A stretch of DNA of 64,000 nucleotides from Pantoea rwandensis (GTDB taxonomy: Bacteria; Pseudomonadota; Gammaproteobacteria; Enterobacterales; Enterobacteriaceae). Made by a program: the position numbers and the translations under genes. Position 1 is the stretch's first letter. Every line of letters starts with the position of its first letter. Location of the stretch: contig NZ_CP009454.1 of assembly GCF_000759475.1 (NCBI RefSeq), positions 1,116,001 to 1,180,000 on the forward strand. The letters are read 5' to 3'. Of the stretch, positions 22,200 to 30,433 are shown in pieces. The notes under the pieces are model-generated. The model was given only the letters and a program-made list of their open reading frames with translations, was not told where the DNA came from and did not search any database.

Positions 22200-23099
22200 G
22201 TGAAAATCACACTGGAAGAACTGCGCGCCTGGGTGGCGGTGGTGGATACTGGCTCAATCACGGCGGCGGCCGAGCAACTCGATCAAACCAGTTCTGGTAT
22301 CAGCCGGGCGCTGAGTCGGCTGGAAAGCAAATTACAAACCACCCTGATGCACCGCACCACGCGGCGTCTCGCACTCACTGAGGAAGGGTTAATCTTCCTC
22401 GATCATGCGCGCCAGATCCTCTCGTCGGTCGAACTGGCGGAAGAGCAGATTGCCCAGCGCCGCGATATTCCCTCCGGCAGATTGCGCATCAATGCCAACG
22501 CACCCTTTATGCTGCATGTGATTGTGCCGCTGGTGGCGGAATTTCGACAGCGCTACCCGCTGATTCAGCTGGAGTTGAACACCGACGACATCATGATCGA
22601 TTTGCTGGAGCAGCAGACCGATATCGCGATTCGCGTCGGGGAGTTGCGTGATTCTACGCTGCGTGCCCGCGTGCTGGGCAGCAGTGCTACGCGCTTAGTG
22701 GCGAGTCCGGCTTATCTGCAACAGCATGGCGAGCCTGAAACGGTTGAGGCGTTGTCAGCCCATCAGCTTTTGGGATTCAGCCAGCTGGATGCGCATAACG
22801 TCTGGCCAGTGTGGCAGCGTGAAGGTGAGTTCTTACAAATTAAGCCGACCCTGTCGGCTTCCAGTGGAGAAACCTTACGTCAACTGGCGCTGGCAGGGCA
22901 GGGTATTGCACGCTTGTCTGATTTTGTCAGCCGTAAAGATCGCGAGCGGGGCGATTTAGTGCAGGTGCTGGAGCAGGAAACGCGCGAATGGCGTCTGCCG
23001 ATTCACGCCGTGTATTACCGCAACCAGTCTCTTACCTCGCGCATTACCTGTTTTCTCGATTTTCTGCGCGAAAAGATAGAGCAAGATCGCCTGCTATAA
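22200..23099 (+). CDS. LysR-family transcriptional regulator
   Basis: Typical 299-residue LTTR. Residues about 3-62 are the winged helix-turn-helix (LEELRAWVAVVDTGSITAAAEQ... SGISRALSRLESKL) and residues about 90-295 the substrate-binding fold (SGRLRINANAPFMLHVIVPLVAEF). The start is GTG 22200 with GAAAGGA just upstream. It belongs to the subgroup near E. coli YafC and DmlR-like proteins, but no effector can be named. The nearest divergent gene is absent; ygiN-mdaB converge on it, so its target is not obvious from context. Confidence 0.9.
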   Translation: MKITLEELRAWVAVVDTGSITAAAEQLDQTSSGISRALSRLESKLQTTLMHRTTRRLALTEEGLIFLDHARQILSSVELAEEQIAQRRDIPSGRLRINANAPFMLHVIVPLVAEFRQRYPLIQLELNTDDIMIDLLEQQTDIAIRVGELRDSTLRARVLGSSATRLVASPAYLQQHGEPETVEALSAHQLLGFSQLDAHNVWPVWQREGEFLQIKPTLSASSGETLRQLALAGQGIARLSDFVSRKDRERGDLVQVLEQETREWRLPIHAVYYRNQSLTSRITCFLDFLREKIEQDRLL

Positions 23100-23100
23100 A

Positions 23101-23126
23101 AAAGCCCCTGCACAGGCAGAGGCTTT
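23101..23126. terminator. Imperfect hairpin between the LysR gene and ygiN
   Basis: AAAGCC-C-CTG pairs with CAG-A-GGCTTT around CACAGG, with one mismatch. It lies between two convergent genes; A residues before it would give a T run on the minus strand. Confidence 0.5.
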
Positions 23127-23131
23127 GGCGA

Positions 23132-23440
23132 TTAACGCGCTGGCTCTAACACCAGGATTTTCACGTCCACCACATCATCTTTGATCGTGGCGCGATGCGC
23201 GTCCATGTGCGGCATCTGCTGATGCTGCTCAAGATGGCGCAGTGATTCCCACTGCTCCAGCATAAAGATCGAATCCGGTGAATTCTGCTTCCACGGCACC
23301 TGCGCCTGATGGTCAACCAGCGCGTCGTACTGATGGCAACCCTCCTCTTCCAGCACGGTAGGGATCAGTGTCTTGATGGCTTCCAGCACCACATGACGGC
23401 GGCCTGGCTTGACGCAAATTTCTGCAACGACGGTTAACAT
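23132..23440 (-). CDS. ygiN: Quinol monooxygenase YgiN
   Basis: Antibiotic-biosynthesis-monooxygenase (ABM) fold protein that in E. coli oxidises menadiol and is thought to form a quinone redox cycle with MdaB. ATG 23440 gives 102 residues starting MLTVVAEICVKPG, with AGAGGA seven bases upstream; an in-frame upstream start overlaps mdaB and is rejected. Family features are the small ferredoxin-like fold and the EEEGCHQYDALVD and EQWESLRHLEQHQQMPHM blocks. Located 31 bp downstream of mdaB on the same strand, supporting a joint role. Confidence 0.93.
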   Translation of the reverse strand: MLTVVAEICVKPGRRHVVLEAIKTLIPTVLEEEGCHQYDALVDHQAQVPWKQNSPDSIFMLEQWESLRHLEQHQQMPHMDAHRATIKDDVVDVKILVLEPAR

Positions 23441-23471
23441 AGCGCTTCCTCTTTTCCCGGTGTGCTTACAG

Positions 23472-24053
23472 TTAAGCAAAGATTTGGCTGAGATGAGTCC
23501 GATAACGTTCGATATCGCGCGGCACGTCCGGCATCTTGATCACATCGTTACAGATAAAGGTAGGTAAACCTTCCATACCGAGGAACTGGTTGGCTTTGTG
23601 GAAGTGCAGATAGAGACCGTCCACGCCAACACCTTCAAAGAACTGCTCAGGATCGGTAAACGCCTCCAGCGGCGCATTCCACGTCAGCGACAGCATGTAT
23701 TTTTTGCCCTGAATCAAACCGCCAGAACCGTACTTTTTGCCCGCGTCGCTGCGCGTACGGCCATCGCTGGCATACAGTGAGCCATGACCTTCAGTGAACA
23801 CGTCATCAATGTATTTTTTCACCGTCCACGGCTCGCCCATCCACCAGCCAGGCATTTGATAGATCACCACGTCGCTGTCGAGATATTTCTGCACTTCTTC
23901 TGCCACGTTGTAGTCGCTGTCGGCAAGGGTGACCACCACGTTATGGCCCAGATCGCGCAGTTGGCTGGCCGCCACCTCAGTGAGGGTATGGTTCAGTTCG
24001 CCTTTCGAGTGGGCAAAGGTTTTTCCGCCGTCGATGATTAAAATATTGCTCAT
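23472..24053 (-). CDS. mdaB: NADPH:quinone oxidoreductase MdaB
   Basis: Flavodoxin-fold FAD enzyme that reduces quinones by two electrons and protects against oxidative and quinone stress. The 193 residues begin MSNILIIDGGKTFAHSKGELN and contain MPGWWMGEPWTVKKYIDDVFTEGHG and GKKYMLSLTWNAP, the family signature. The in-frame extension to 24176 is low-quality and reaches into the upstream regulatory region; ATG 24053 gives the family start. ygiN follows. The periplasmic-binding protein gene starts divergently 163 bp away. Confidence 0.95.
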   Translation of the reverse strand: MSNILIIDGGKTFAHSKGELNHTLTEVAASQLRDLGHNVVVTLADSDYNVAEEVQKYLDSDVVIYQMPGWWMGEPWTVKKYIDDVFTEGHGSLYASDGRTRSDAGKKYGSGGLIQGKKYMLSLTWNAPLEAFTDPEQFFEGVGVDGLYLHFHKANQFLGMEGLPTFICNDVIKMPDVPRDIERYRTHLSQIFA

Positions 24054-24216
24054 GGATGATTCGCTCTGTTTCCCGTTGATGGCGCACACTCTACGCGCGC
24101 AGGCGGGACAAAAAAATGCGTGATTGATCACAAGACTTTTGCTAATAAAGCAACAATGCGCAGGGCTATGCAACAATCCGCGCGCAAACCGACATCAACA
24201 TAAAAAAGAAGAAATC

Positions 24217-24981
24217 ATGAAAACCGCGATACTGAGTGCATTACTTCTGGTGAGTGGCGCTGCCTCGGCGCAATCCCACCTCGACGAAATTCGTAGCAGT
24301 AAAACCCTGAAAGTCTGTACCACGGGCGACTACAAGCCTTACAGCTATCTGCGCAGCGATGGGCAGTATGAAGGGCTGGATATCAGCATGGCGCAGTCAC
24401 TGGCGGCCAGCCTGGGCGCCAAAGTGCAGTGGGTGCCAACCACCTGGAAAACCATGAGTGACGATTTCGTGGCGAAGCAGTGTGATATCGCGCTGGGTGG
24501 CGTGTCCGTTACCTTAAAACGTCAGCAAATTGCCTGGTTTGCCGAGCCGCTGGGTGTGGATGGCAAGATCCCGCTGGTGCGCTGTGATGATAAAGACAAA
24601 TACCAAACCGTCGCGCAGATCAACAAGCCGAGCGTGCGGGTGATTGAACCGGCTGGCGGTACCAATGAGGCCTTTGTGCACAGCCACTTGCCGCAGTCGA
24701 CGCTGCAACTGGCCGATAACGTCGGTATTTTCCAGCAGCTGGTTGATAAAAAAGCGGATGTGATGATCACTGATGCTTCCGAAGCGCTGTTCCAGATGAA
24801 GCACTACCCGACGCTGTGCGCTATCAACCCGGATAAACCGATGCAATATGGTGAGAAGGCCTACATGATCCCGCGTGACGATATGAGCTGGAAACTGTAC
24901 GTCGATCAGTGGCTGCATCTCAGCACCGCCACCGGCGAATATGCGCAGATTGCTTCGCAGTGGTTGGGTATTGCTAAATAA
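24217..24981 (+). CDS. Periplasmic solute-binding/cyclohexadienyl-dehydratase-like protein (SBP family 3)
   Basis: A 254-residue protein with a signal peptide (MKTAILSALLLVSGAASA) and the bacterial extracellular solute-binding family 3 fold: LKVCTTGDYKPYSYL, GLDISMAQSLAASLGAKV, and CDIALGGVSVTLKRQQIAWFAEPL. The pattern, including VIEPAGGTNEAF and KAYMIPRDD, resembles PheC, the periplasmic cyclohexadienyl dehydratase, more than amino-acid transporters. No permease or ATPase gene is adjacent, which also favours an enzyme or orphan receptor. An in-frame upstream extension lacks a signal peptide and is rejected. The function remains open. Confidence 0.8.
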   Translation: MKTAILSALLLVSGAASAQSHLDEIRSSKTLKVCTTGDYKPYSYLRSDGQYEGLDISMAQSLAASLGAKVQWVPTTWKTMSDDFVAKQCDIALGGVSVTLKRQQIAWFAEPLGVDGKIPLVRCDDKDKYQTVAQINKPSVRVIEPAGGTNEAFVHSHLPQSTLQLADNVGIFQQLVDKKADVMITDASEALFQMKHYPTLCAINPDKPMQYGEKAYMIPRDDMSWKLYVDQWLHLSTATGEYAQIASQWLGIAK

Positions 24982-25168
24982 TTACCACCCTAAAAATTAG
25001 GTGTGAGCCTTAAAATCCCAAGGTTATGTAGTAGCGGGCTATAGTTCTAAAATTTCATAAAATATTTTATTATAAGGCTCCGAGGTCCGCGGGGTCTTAT
25101 ATTTAATGGTTTTAATTGGTTTGATCTAATCATTAGCAGTTGGTGTTTTTTCTGATTTGGAGGGGTAC

Positions 25169-26431
25169 ATGGAAGACATAATTAGAAATTTAAAGGTCAG
25201 TATTAAGGAAGGCCTATATCTAGCATTGAAATCATCTATTGGCATCAGTACTGTTGCCATTTTCATTGTCTGGTTTTATCTCTTCAGTTTGGGGCGTCAA
25301 GACGTATTTCTTGATGTCATCAATAACATACCATCAATGATAGTTATCGTTATTTTCTCATTTTTAATTATGGTTATGTTCTTTTCTTTATTTGTATCCT
25401 CTTCGTTTGTAACGATTTTCTCCTTTAAGTTATACCAAAAGGAAATTGGAGTTTACAAAGGGTTTGGGTCTCATCTTACAATTATCTGTGTATATAATAG
25501 CATTTTATTTTGGTGTGGGTTTTTCTTTCTATTTTTATGTTTTGAAAAAAAATGGCCTGATAATGGTTACCTTCATTTTTTATCATTCGTTGTAGCGACG
25601 ATGTTAACAGCGGCGAATTCCTATCGCATGCTATCGAAAAAATTGTTGAAATCTTCTAATTTTGAAGATTTGAATATCACTAAGACCTATATTCCATTCC
25701 ATAGAAAACTTGTCGAAAAGTTTCTTTTATCTGCTATCTTACTTGCTCCAGCTTGGGTGCAAATGTTTCCGTTATTATTTATTTTCCCACGATTAGACTT
25801 CGGCGATATTCATAATGATTACGCACAGCTAGGCATGGTTATGCTGCTGGTAATCATAATATCCGTATTTACTATGCTACCTGCAGTTGCATGGTTTTCT
25901 GCGTCACAAGAACGAGGTTATTTCTACAAGTTTAGAGATATATTTCTTGCGATGATTTTTGTTGTTTTTATTATTTTCACCGTATTCAGATCTTTTTCAG
26001 ATGTTGTGGTTAATTCATCTCTGCGTTTGGTTGGTATCACTGATTGGCATGCACATCACTATTATATTTCAAACGATAAGTTTTCACCTGCACTTTTCCC
26101 TGGGAATGAATGGAATACGCGAACATATTTTAAAATTCCTCAGCGATTTTTCATTACTGGTGTGCCGGTTTTTTCATTAGGTAATGTGCAGTTAATTTGC
26201 CCTGTTGAGATTCTGGCTTTTCGGGAGCGTAGTATGAGAGAGAATATTAGCGATCTTTCTAGCAGCCAACTTAGGGTCACAGAGCTTAAGCATTACTCCA
26301 GCCGCTGTCATGCTTTCCAAAAAGGCGATGCTATGCAATGGGACACTGAACTTAATGATCCCATTTATCTTGAAAAAATAAAAACCAGCTATAACAATAA
26401 TCTTATTAGATTACTTCACTTGATTAAATAA
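25169..26431 (+). CDS. AT-rich orphan multi-pass membrane protein
   Basis: Not recognised. The 420-residue product begins at ATG 25169 with GGAGGGG five bases upstream. Hydrophobic segments near residues 23-43, 55-88, 102-125, 134-152, 184-207, 221-245 and 256-280 predict about seven membrane helices; residues 281-420 are polar with two cysteines (343, 380) that could pair if this tail is periplasmic. The coding sequence is strikingly rich in A and T, with TTA, ATT and AAA codons, unlike all neighbours, so it was probably acquired by transfer. No transposase or integrase lies beside it. It could be an immunity or phage-related protein, but nothing shows this. Confidence 0.7.
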   Translation: MEDIIRNLKVSIKEGLYLALKSSIGISTVAIFIVWFYLFSLGRQDVFLDVINNIPSMIVIVIFSFLIMVMFFSLFVSSSFVTIFSFKLYQKEIGVYKGFGSHLTIICVYNSILFWCGFFFLFLCFEKKWPDNGYLHFLSFVVATMLTAANSYRMLSKKLLKSSNFEDLNITKTYIPFHRKLVEKFLLSAILLAPAWVQMFPLLFIFPRLDFGDIHNDYAQLGMVMLLVIIISVFTMLPAVAWFSASQERGYFYKFRDIFLAMIFVVFIIFTVFRSFSDVVVNSSLRLVGITDWHAHHYYISNDKFSPALFPGNEWNTRTYFKIPQRFFITGVPVFSLGNVQLICPVEILAFRERSMRENISDLSSSQLRVTELKHYSSRCHAFQKGDAMQWDTELNDPIYLEKIKTSYNNNLIRLLHLIK

Positions 26432-26488
26432 ATAACTGAATGTGATTTATGTAAATAATATCTTCCTGCTAAAATGGAAATTTATTTA

Positions 26489-26505
26489 GGCGGCCTTCGG
26501 CCGCC
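26489..26505. terminator. GC-rich hairpin after the orphan membrane gene
   Basis: GGCGGCC/GGCCGCC with loop TTC, between the orphan gene and the convergent aldolase gene. It marks the return to normal base composition. Confidence 0.6.
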
Positions 26506-26532
26506 CATCATTGTCTTAATTCCCAAACGTAC

Positions 26533-27396
26533 TCAGCAATACAAACTCGCTTTACCCAATCCACCAAACAGATTCATCTTGTAGCGAATCACTGCTTTGG
26601 CGGCAGTAATGGCTTCCGGATAAATCACGTTGGGATCCCACCAGGTTTCACGCGCCAGAATTTCGCGCAGTTTGGCGAAGTAGGCGTACTTCATATCGCT
26701 GGAAATATTGATTTTGCCCACGCCGAGGGTCACCGCTTCAGCAATCTCCGCATCCGGGTTAGCAGAACCCCCGTGCAGCACCAGCGGAATATCGGTGCGC
26801 TGAGCAATATCTCTCAGAATATGCATCTGCAGTTCCGGCTTCATATCTTTTGGATAGATACCGTGCGCGGTGCCAATCGCTACCGCCAGAGTATCGACGC
26901 CGGTGCGCTGGATAAAATCTTCTGCCTGCGCCGGTTCGGTATAGATCACTTTGCTGACGCCGCCTTCCACGGTGGTGCCGGTATCGCCAATGGTGCCGAG
27001 TTCACCTTCCACTGACACGCCTACCGAATGCGCCAGCTTCACCACCTCTTTGGTCAGCGCCACGTTCTCTTCGTACGGCAGCAGCGATCCATCGATCATC
27101 ACCGACGTGAATCCACACTGGATGGCGCGCAGCACCTGCGCAATCGAAGCGCCGTGGTCAAGGTGAATGGTGAAGGGCACTTTGCTTTTCAGCGTGCGTT
27201 CACGCACATAGCCAAAGAATTCATCGGTCACGAACTCCAACTCACTCGGGTGAATCGAGATGATCGCCGGAGTATTGGTGGCCTCGGCTTCCTCCACCAC
27301 AGCACGAATAAAGCAGCTGTCTGCTACGTTAAAAGCGCCGATGGCGAAGCGGTGTTCACGAGTCGGTGCCAACATCTCTTTCATAGAAATCAACAT
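26533..27396 (-). CDS. Class II ketose-bisphosphate aldolase (first paralogue)
   Basis: Zinc-dependent aldolase of the FbaA/GatY/KbaY superfamily, 287 residues. Catalytic D80 and zinc ligands H81 (LDHG), H178 (GTAHG) and H208 (LHGGS) are all present, together with the GELGTIGDTG loop and GVGKINISSDM phosphate-binding block. AGGA lies before ATG 27396. It lies 245 bp downstream of a second aldolase gene in a sugar PTS cluster. The substrate is likely a ketose phosphate made by that system; which sugar cannot be read from the sequence. Confidence 0.88.
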   Translation of the reverse strand: MLISMKEMLAPTREHRFAIGAFNVADSCFIRAVVEEAEATNTPAIISIHPSELEFVTDEFFGYVRERTLKSKVPFTIHLDHGASIAQVLRAIQCGFTSVMIDGSLLPYEENVALTKEVVKLAHSVGVSVEGELGTIGDTGTTVEGGVSKVIYTEPAQAEDFIQRTGVDTLAVAIGTAHGIYPKDMKPELQMHILRDIAQRTDIPLVLHGGSANPDAEIAEAVTLGVGKINISSDMKYAYFAKLREILARETWWDPNVIYPEAITAAKAVIRYKMNLFGGLGKASLYC

Positions 27397-27598
27397 GTTA
27401 ATATTTCCTCAACGTGAGTTTTACCAGAGCCGACGCGTGCGCCGACCCGATGATGGATAAAAAGGGAAATGCTTCTGCATCCTGTTGCTGCGCGACTTAT
27501 CGCGCTGTATCTTGCCGCTGCTTTACATCGCGATGATCGAAGCGGCTTTTCAGGTGCGTGTTAATGCGTCAAATCACGAGTGTTCTTTTCCACGCGTA

Positions 27599-27618
27599 CC
27601 CTACGGGGCCCCGTAGGG
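27599..27618. repeat. Perfect 20-bp palindrome between the two aldolase genes
   Basis: CCCTACGGGG followed by its exact reverse complement. It is continued by GGGGCCATTTATGGC and then CGCCCTACG, so a further inverted pair GTAGGG/CCCTAC surrounds a GCCATTTATGGC core. It may be a REP-like element or a processing site in the operon mRNA. Confidence 0.7.
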
Positions 27619-27641
27619 GGGCCATTTATGGCGTCCGCGCC

Positions 27642-28493
27642 CTACGCTTTGCCAGCCGATCCCGACCAGCTCAGATACTCAATCACCACTTCACGGCAGG
27701 CGGATTCCATCAGCCCAAGCAGATCGGCCAGTTCCGCGTGCGGATGCTGTTTCAGCGCCTGCTCAACCGCGTTTTTACCGGCATCAAACACTGCGGCGCC
27801 GACGTTAATCTTCGCCACACCATGCTGACTGACGCGGCGAATATCCTCGGCGGGTGTGCCCGAACCGCCATGCAGTGCCAATGGACGTGTTGAGACCGCA
27901 TGCAGCTCCTGCAAGCGCTGGAAATCAATCTTCGGCTTCACGCCAGCCGGGTAGAGCCCGTGCGCAGTGCCCACCGAAATCGCCAGCAAATCGATATCGG
28001 TTTGCTCAATAAACGGCAGCACGTCAGCAACCTGCGTCATTTTCACCGACGCATCCGCCAGCTCATAGGTGGGTGCATCGGCGATATGCCCCAACTCACC
28101 TTCGACGCAAACGCCAGCGGTGTGCGCCATCTTCACTACCGCTGCGGTCTGGTGGATATTTTCGGCCAGCGGATCGGCAGAGGCATCGATCATCAGGCCG
28201 GTAAAGCCGGCGCGAAATGCCTGGCCAATCAGCGGAAAGGCCTTGCCGTGGTCCAGCGCCAGCGCAACGGGTACCGTGGCGGCATTCGCCAGTGTCTGCA
28301 CCAGCGGCACCGCGACGGCAGGTGGGAAGTGCGTGCTGTGGCCCTGATAGACATTTAATATCAGCGGTGCGCGCTGTTGCTCGGCGGCCTGAATCGCCGC
28401 CCGCGCGGTTTCAAGGTTGAAGCAGTTGATCGCCAGCACGGCATACTGCTGCTTAGCGGCGGCCTGAATCAGGTCATTCATCATGGCAAACAT
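27642..28493 (-). CDS. Class II aldolase (second paralogue)
   Basis: 283-residue class II aldolase homologue with catalytic D81, zinc ligands H82 (LDHG), H178 (GTAHG) and H208 (LHGGS), and the GVAKINVGAA phosphate-binding block. It is clearly diverged from the neighbouring aldolase at 26533. Start ATG 28493 has GGAG five bases upstream. It follows the EIIC gene by nine bases and so belongs firmly to the PTS operon, which makes it the better candidate for splitting the phosphorylated PTS sugar. Confidence 0.88.
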   Translation of the reverse strand: MFAMMNDLIQAAAKQQYAVLAINCFNLETARAAIQAAEQQRAPLILNVYQGHSTHFPPAVAVPLVQTLANAATVPVALALDHGKAFPLIGQAFRAGFTGLMIDASADPLAENIHQTAAVVKMAHTAGVCVEGELGHIADAPTYELADASVKMTQVADVLPFIEQTDIDLLAISVGTAHGLYPAGVKPKIDFQRLQELHAVSTRPLALHGGSGTPAEDIRRVSQHGVAKINVGAAVFDAGKNAVEQALKQHPHAELADLLGLMESACREVVIEYLSWSGSAGKA

Positions 28494-28502
28494 GGTGGCT
28501 CC

Positions 28503-29594
28503 TTATTCCAGTGTGAATTTGATCTCTTCGTCGCGGACGCCAGGGGCTTCCACGTCATCGAACTCTTCATCTGCCTGCGTCACCGGTTTCTTCATCAGCG
28601 ACAGCATCACGCCGCACACCACGGTGCCGATTCCCAGCGCCAGACAGAACATCAGCGGTTTGGTGAACAGCGGCACTACAAACATCCCGCCGTGCGGCAC
28701 CGGTGCTTCCACGCCCCACACCATAATCAGCCCACCGGCGATGGCAGAGGCCACCACGCAGCTGCCGACCACACGCAGCAGGTCACGCGCTGCAATCGGA
28801 ATCACCCCTTCGGTAATCATGCAGATGCCCATCGGGAAGGCGGCTTTCAGCGCCTCTTTCTCCGCTTTGGTGTACTTATGGCGCGTCAGCAGATACGACA
28901 GCGTGATGCCAAACGGTGGAATCATTGAGCCGACAAACTTCACTGCTTCCGGGCCATAAATTCCGTCGACCAGCATGCCGTCGGCGAACAGCGACATGGT
29001 CTTGTTGATGGGGCCGCCGAAGTCAAAGGTCGCCATCGCGCCCAGCACCGCACCCAGCACAAACTTCGATCCGCCCTGCATCGACTCCAGCAGATGAATC
29101 AGCGCTTTCTGTAGCCAGACAATCGGCTGGCCAATAAAGGTCATCATCAACAGCCCGGCGATGATGGTGCTCAACACCGGCAGCACCATAATCGGCATCA
29201 ACCCCTGCATCGACTGCGGCAGCTTAATGGTGCGGCGCAACAGCAATACCGTGTAACCCACCAGGAAGCCGCCGAGCATACCGCCGATAAAACCGGTGCC
29301 GATCTGCCCGCAGATGAAGCCGACGATCAAACCTGGCGCAAAGCCGGGACGATCGGCGATCGAGTAGGCAATCGCCGCGCTGATCAGCGGCACGATCAAG
29401 CCCATGCCCCAGCCGCCGATCTGATTCAGCATCCAGGCGATAGTGCCGGTTTGCTTGCCGACATCCGGCCCGCCAATCACCTGGCCGAGTGCGATACAGA
29501 TCCCGGCGGCGACGATCAGCGGGATCATCCAGGAGATCCCGGTGAGCAAGTGACCTTTAATCTCTTGTCCGTACTGACGTTTGTTGTCGTTCAT
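28503..29594 (-). CDS. PTS fructose-type transporter subunit EIIC
   Basis: Membrane channel subunit of a phosphotransferase system, 363 residues, of the fructose/mannitol (Fru) family: GHLLTGISWMIPLIVAAGICIALG at the N-terminus, about nine hydrophobic helices, GGPINK (residues around 195) and PFGITLSYLL. Unlike FruA it has no fused EIIB domain; EIIA and EIIB are separate genes just upstream. It imports and phosphorylates a hexose-like sugar using phosphate passed from EIIB. Gaps of 11 bp to EIIB and 9 bp to the aldolase show an operon. Confidence 0.92.
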   Translation of the reverse strand: MNDNKRQYGQEIKGHLLTGISWMIPLIVAAGICIALGQVIGGPDVGKQTGTIAWMLNQIGGWGMGLIVPLISAAIAYSIADRPGFAPGLIVGFICGQIGTGFIGGMLGGFLVGYTVLLLRRTIKLPQSMQGLMPIMVLPVLSTIIAGLLMMTFIGQPIVWLQKALIHLLESMQGGSKFVLGAVLGAMATFDFGGPINKTMSLFADGMLVDGIYGPEAVKFVGSMIPPFGITLSYLLTRHKYTKAEKEALKAAFPMGICMITEGVIPIAARDLLRVVGSCVVASAIAGGLIMVWGVEAPVPHGGMFVVPLFTKPLMFCLALGIGTVVCGVMLSLMKKPVTQADEEFDDVEAPGVRDEEIKFTLE

Positions 29595-29605
29595 GATGGA
29601 TCTCC

Positions 29606-29920
29606 TCAGGCTCGCGCCAGTGAATCCGCCACTTTTTCGAGGAATTTCACCGGTGACTTGATCACCACTTCGGTTTTCACTCGCACAATGGGTTTGCCCT
29701 GGAAACGTTCTTCGCCGTTGATCTTCACATCAATGGCGAGGATCACTACGTCAGCGGCGGCGATGTCTTCACGCGTCAGCGCGGTTTCAGTGCCAATGGT
29801 GCCCTGGGTTTCAACGTGGATGGTGTGGCCCAGTGCATGAGCGCCTTTGATCAGTTTTTCACGCGCAATATAGGTATGCGCGATGCCTGCCGTGCAGGCC
29901 GCTACACAGACGATATTCAT
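29606..29920 (-). CDS. PTS fructose-type EIIB component
   Basis: 104-residue phosphocarrier of the Fru family. Active-site Cys9 lies in CTAGIAHT, the family signature, near the N-terminus (MNIVCVAACTAGIAHT). It accepts phosphate from EIIA and passes it to the sugar in EIIC. AGGTGAC lies before ATG 29920. Twenty-four bases separate it from EIIA. Confidence 0.93.
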   Translation of the reverse strand: MNIVCVAACTAGIAHTYIAREKLIKGAHALGHTIHVETQGTIGTETALTREDIAAADVVILAIDVKINGEERFQGKPIVRVKTEVVIKSPVKFLEKVADSLARA

Positions 29921-29944
29921 GTGTCACCTCAAAGAGTTAGGGGA

Positions 29945-30415
29945 TTAACAGAGGTCGGTTTCGGCGTACTGGCTAAACAGCCGGATGATATTGCTGGGGT
30001 CGTTTTCCACCAGCAGTTGGGCTATCACCTCATCATCGGCCAGCGCGCTGGCCACCTGCGACAACAGGCGAATATGGGTGGTGTTCTGATCTTCCAGTCG
30101 CACCGCGAACAGGATGATGCAGCGCACCTGGCTGCCATCGAGCGTTTCCCAGGGGATATCCTGTTGGGTACGACCAATGGCTAATGTGGTGTGTTGGACG
30201 GCGGAAGACTTGCCGTGCGGAATAGCAACGTGGTTTTCGAATCCGGTTGAGCCTTCAGCTTCACGCAGCCAGACATCTTCAATAAAGGCTGCGCGATCGG
30301 TGATGGCGCCGTCCTGATACAGCAGATCGGTCAGTTCGTTGATCACTTCTTCTTTGGTGGTGGCGGTGAGCGCCAGGTTAACGCGGCGTGGCGTCAGAAT
30401 GCGGGAAATGTCCAT
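29945..30415 (-). CDS. PTS fructose-type EIIA component
   Basis: 156-residue EIIA of the PtsN/Fru type, with the phosphorylatable His67 in IPHGKS and the SSTGFENHVA block. ATG 30415 has GAGGT seven bases upstream; the in-frame ATG at 30433 would overlap the regulator stop region and lacks a ribosome site. It receives phosphate from HPr and donates it to EIIB at 29606. Part of the operon that begins with the PRD regulator. Confidence 0.92.
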   Translation of the reverse strand: MDISRILTPRRVNLALTATTKEEVINELTDLLYQDGAITDRAAFIEDVWLREAEGSTGFENHVAIPHGKSSAVQHTTLAIGRTQQDIPWETLDGSQVRCIILFAVRLEDQNTTHIRLLSQVASALADDEVIAQLLVENDPSNIIRLFSQYAETDLC

Positions 30416-30433
30416 GGGTTTTACCTCATTCAA

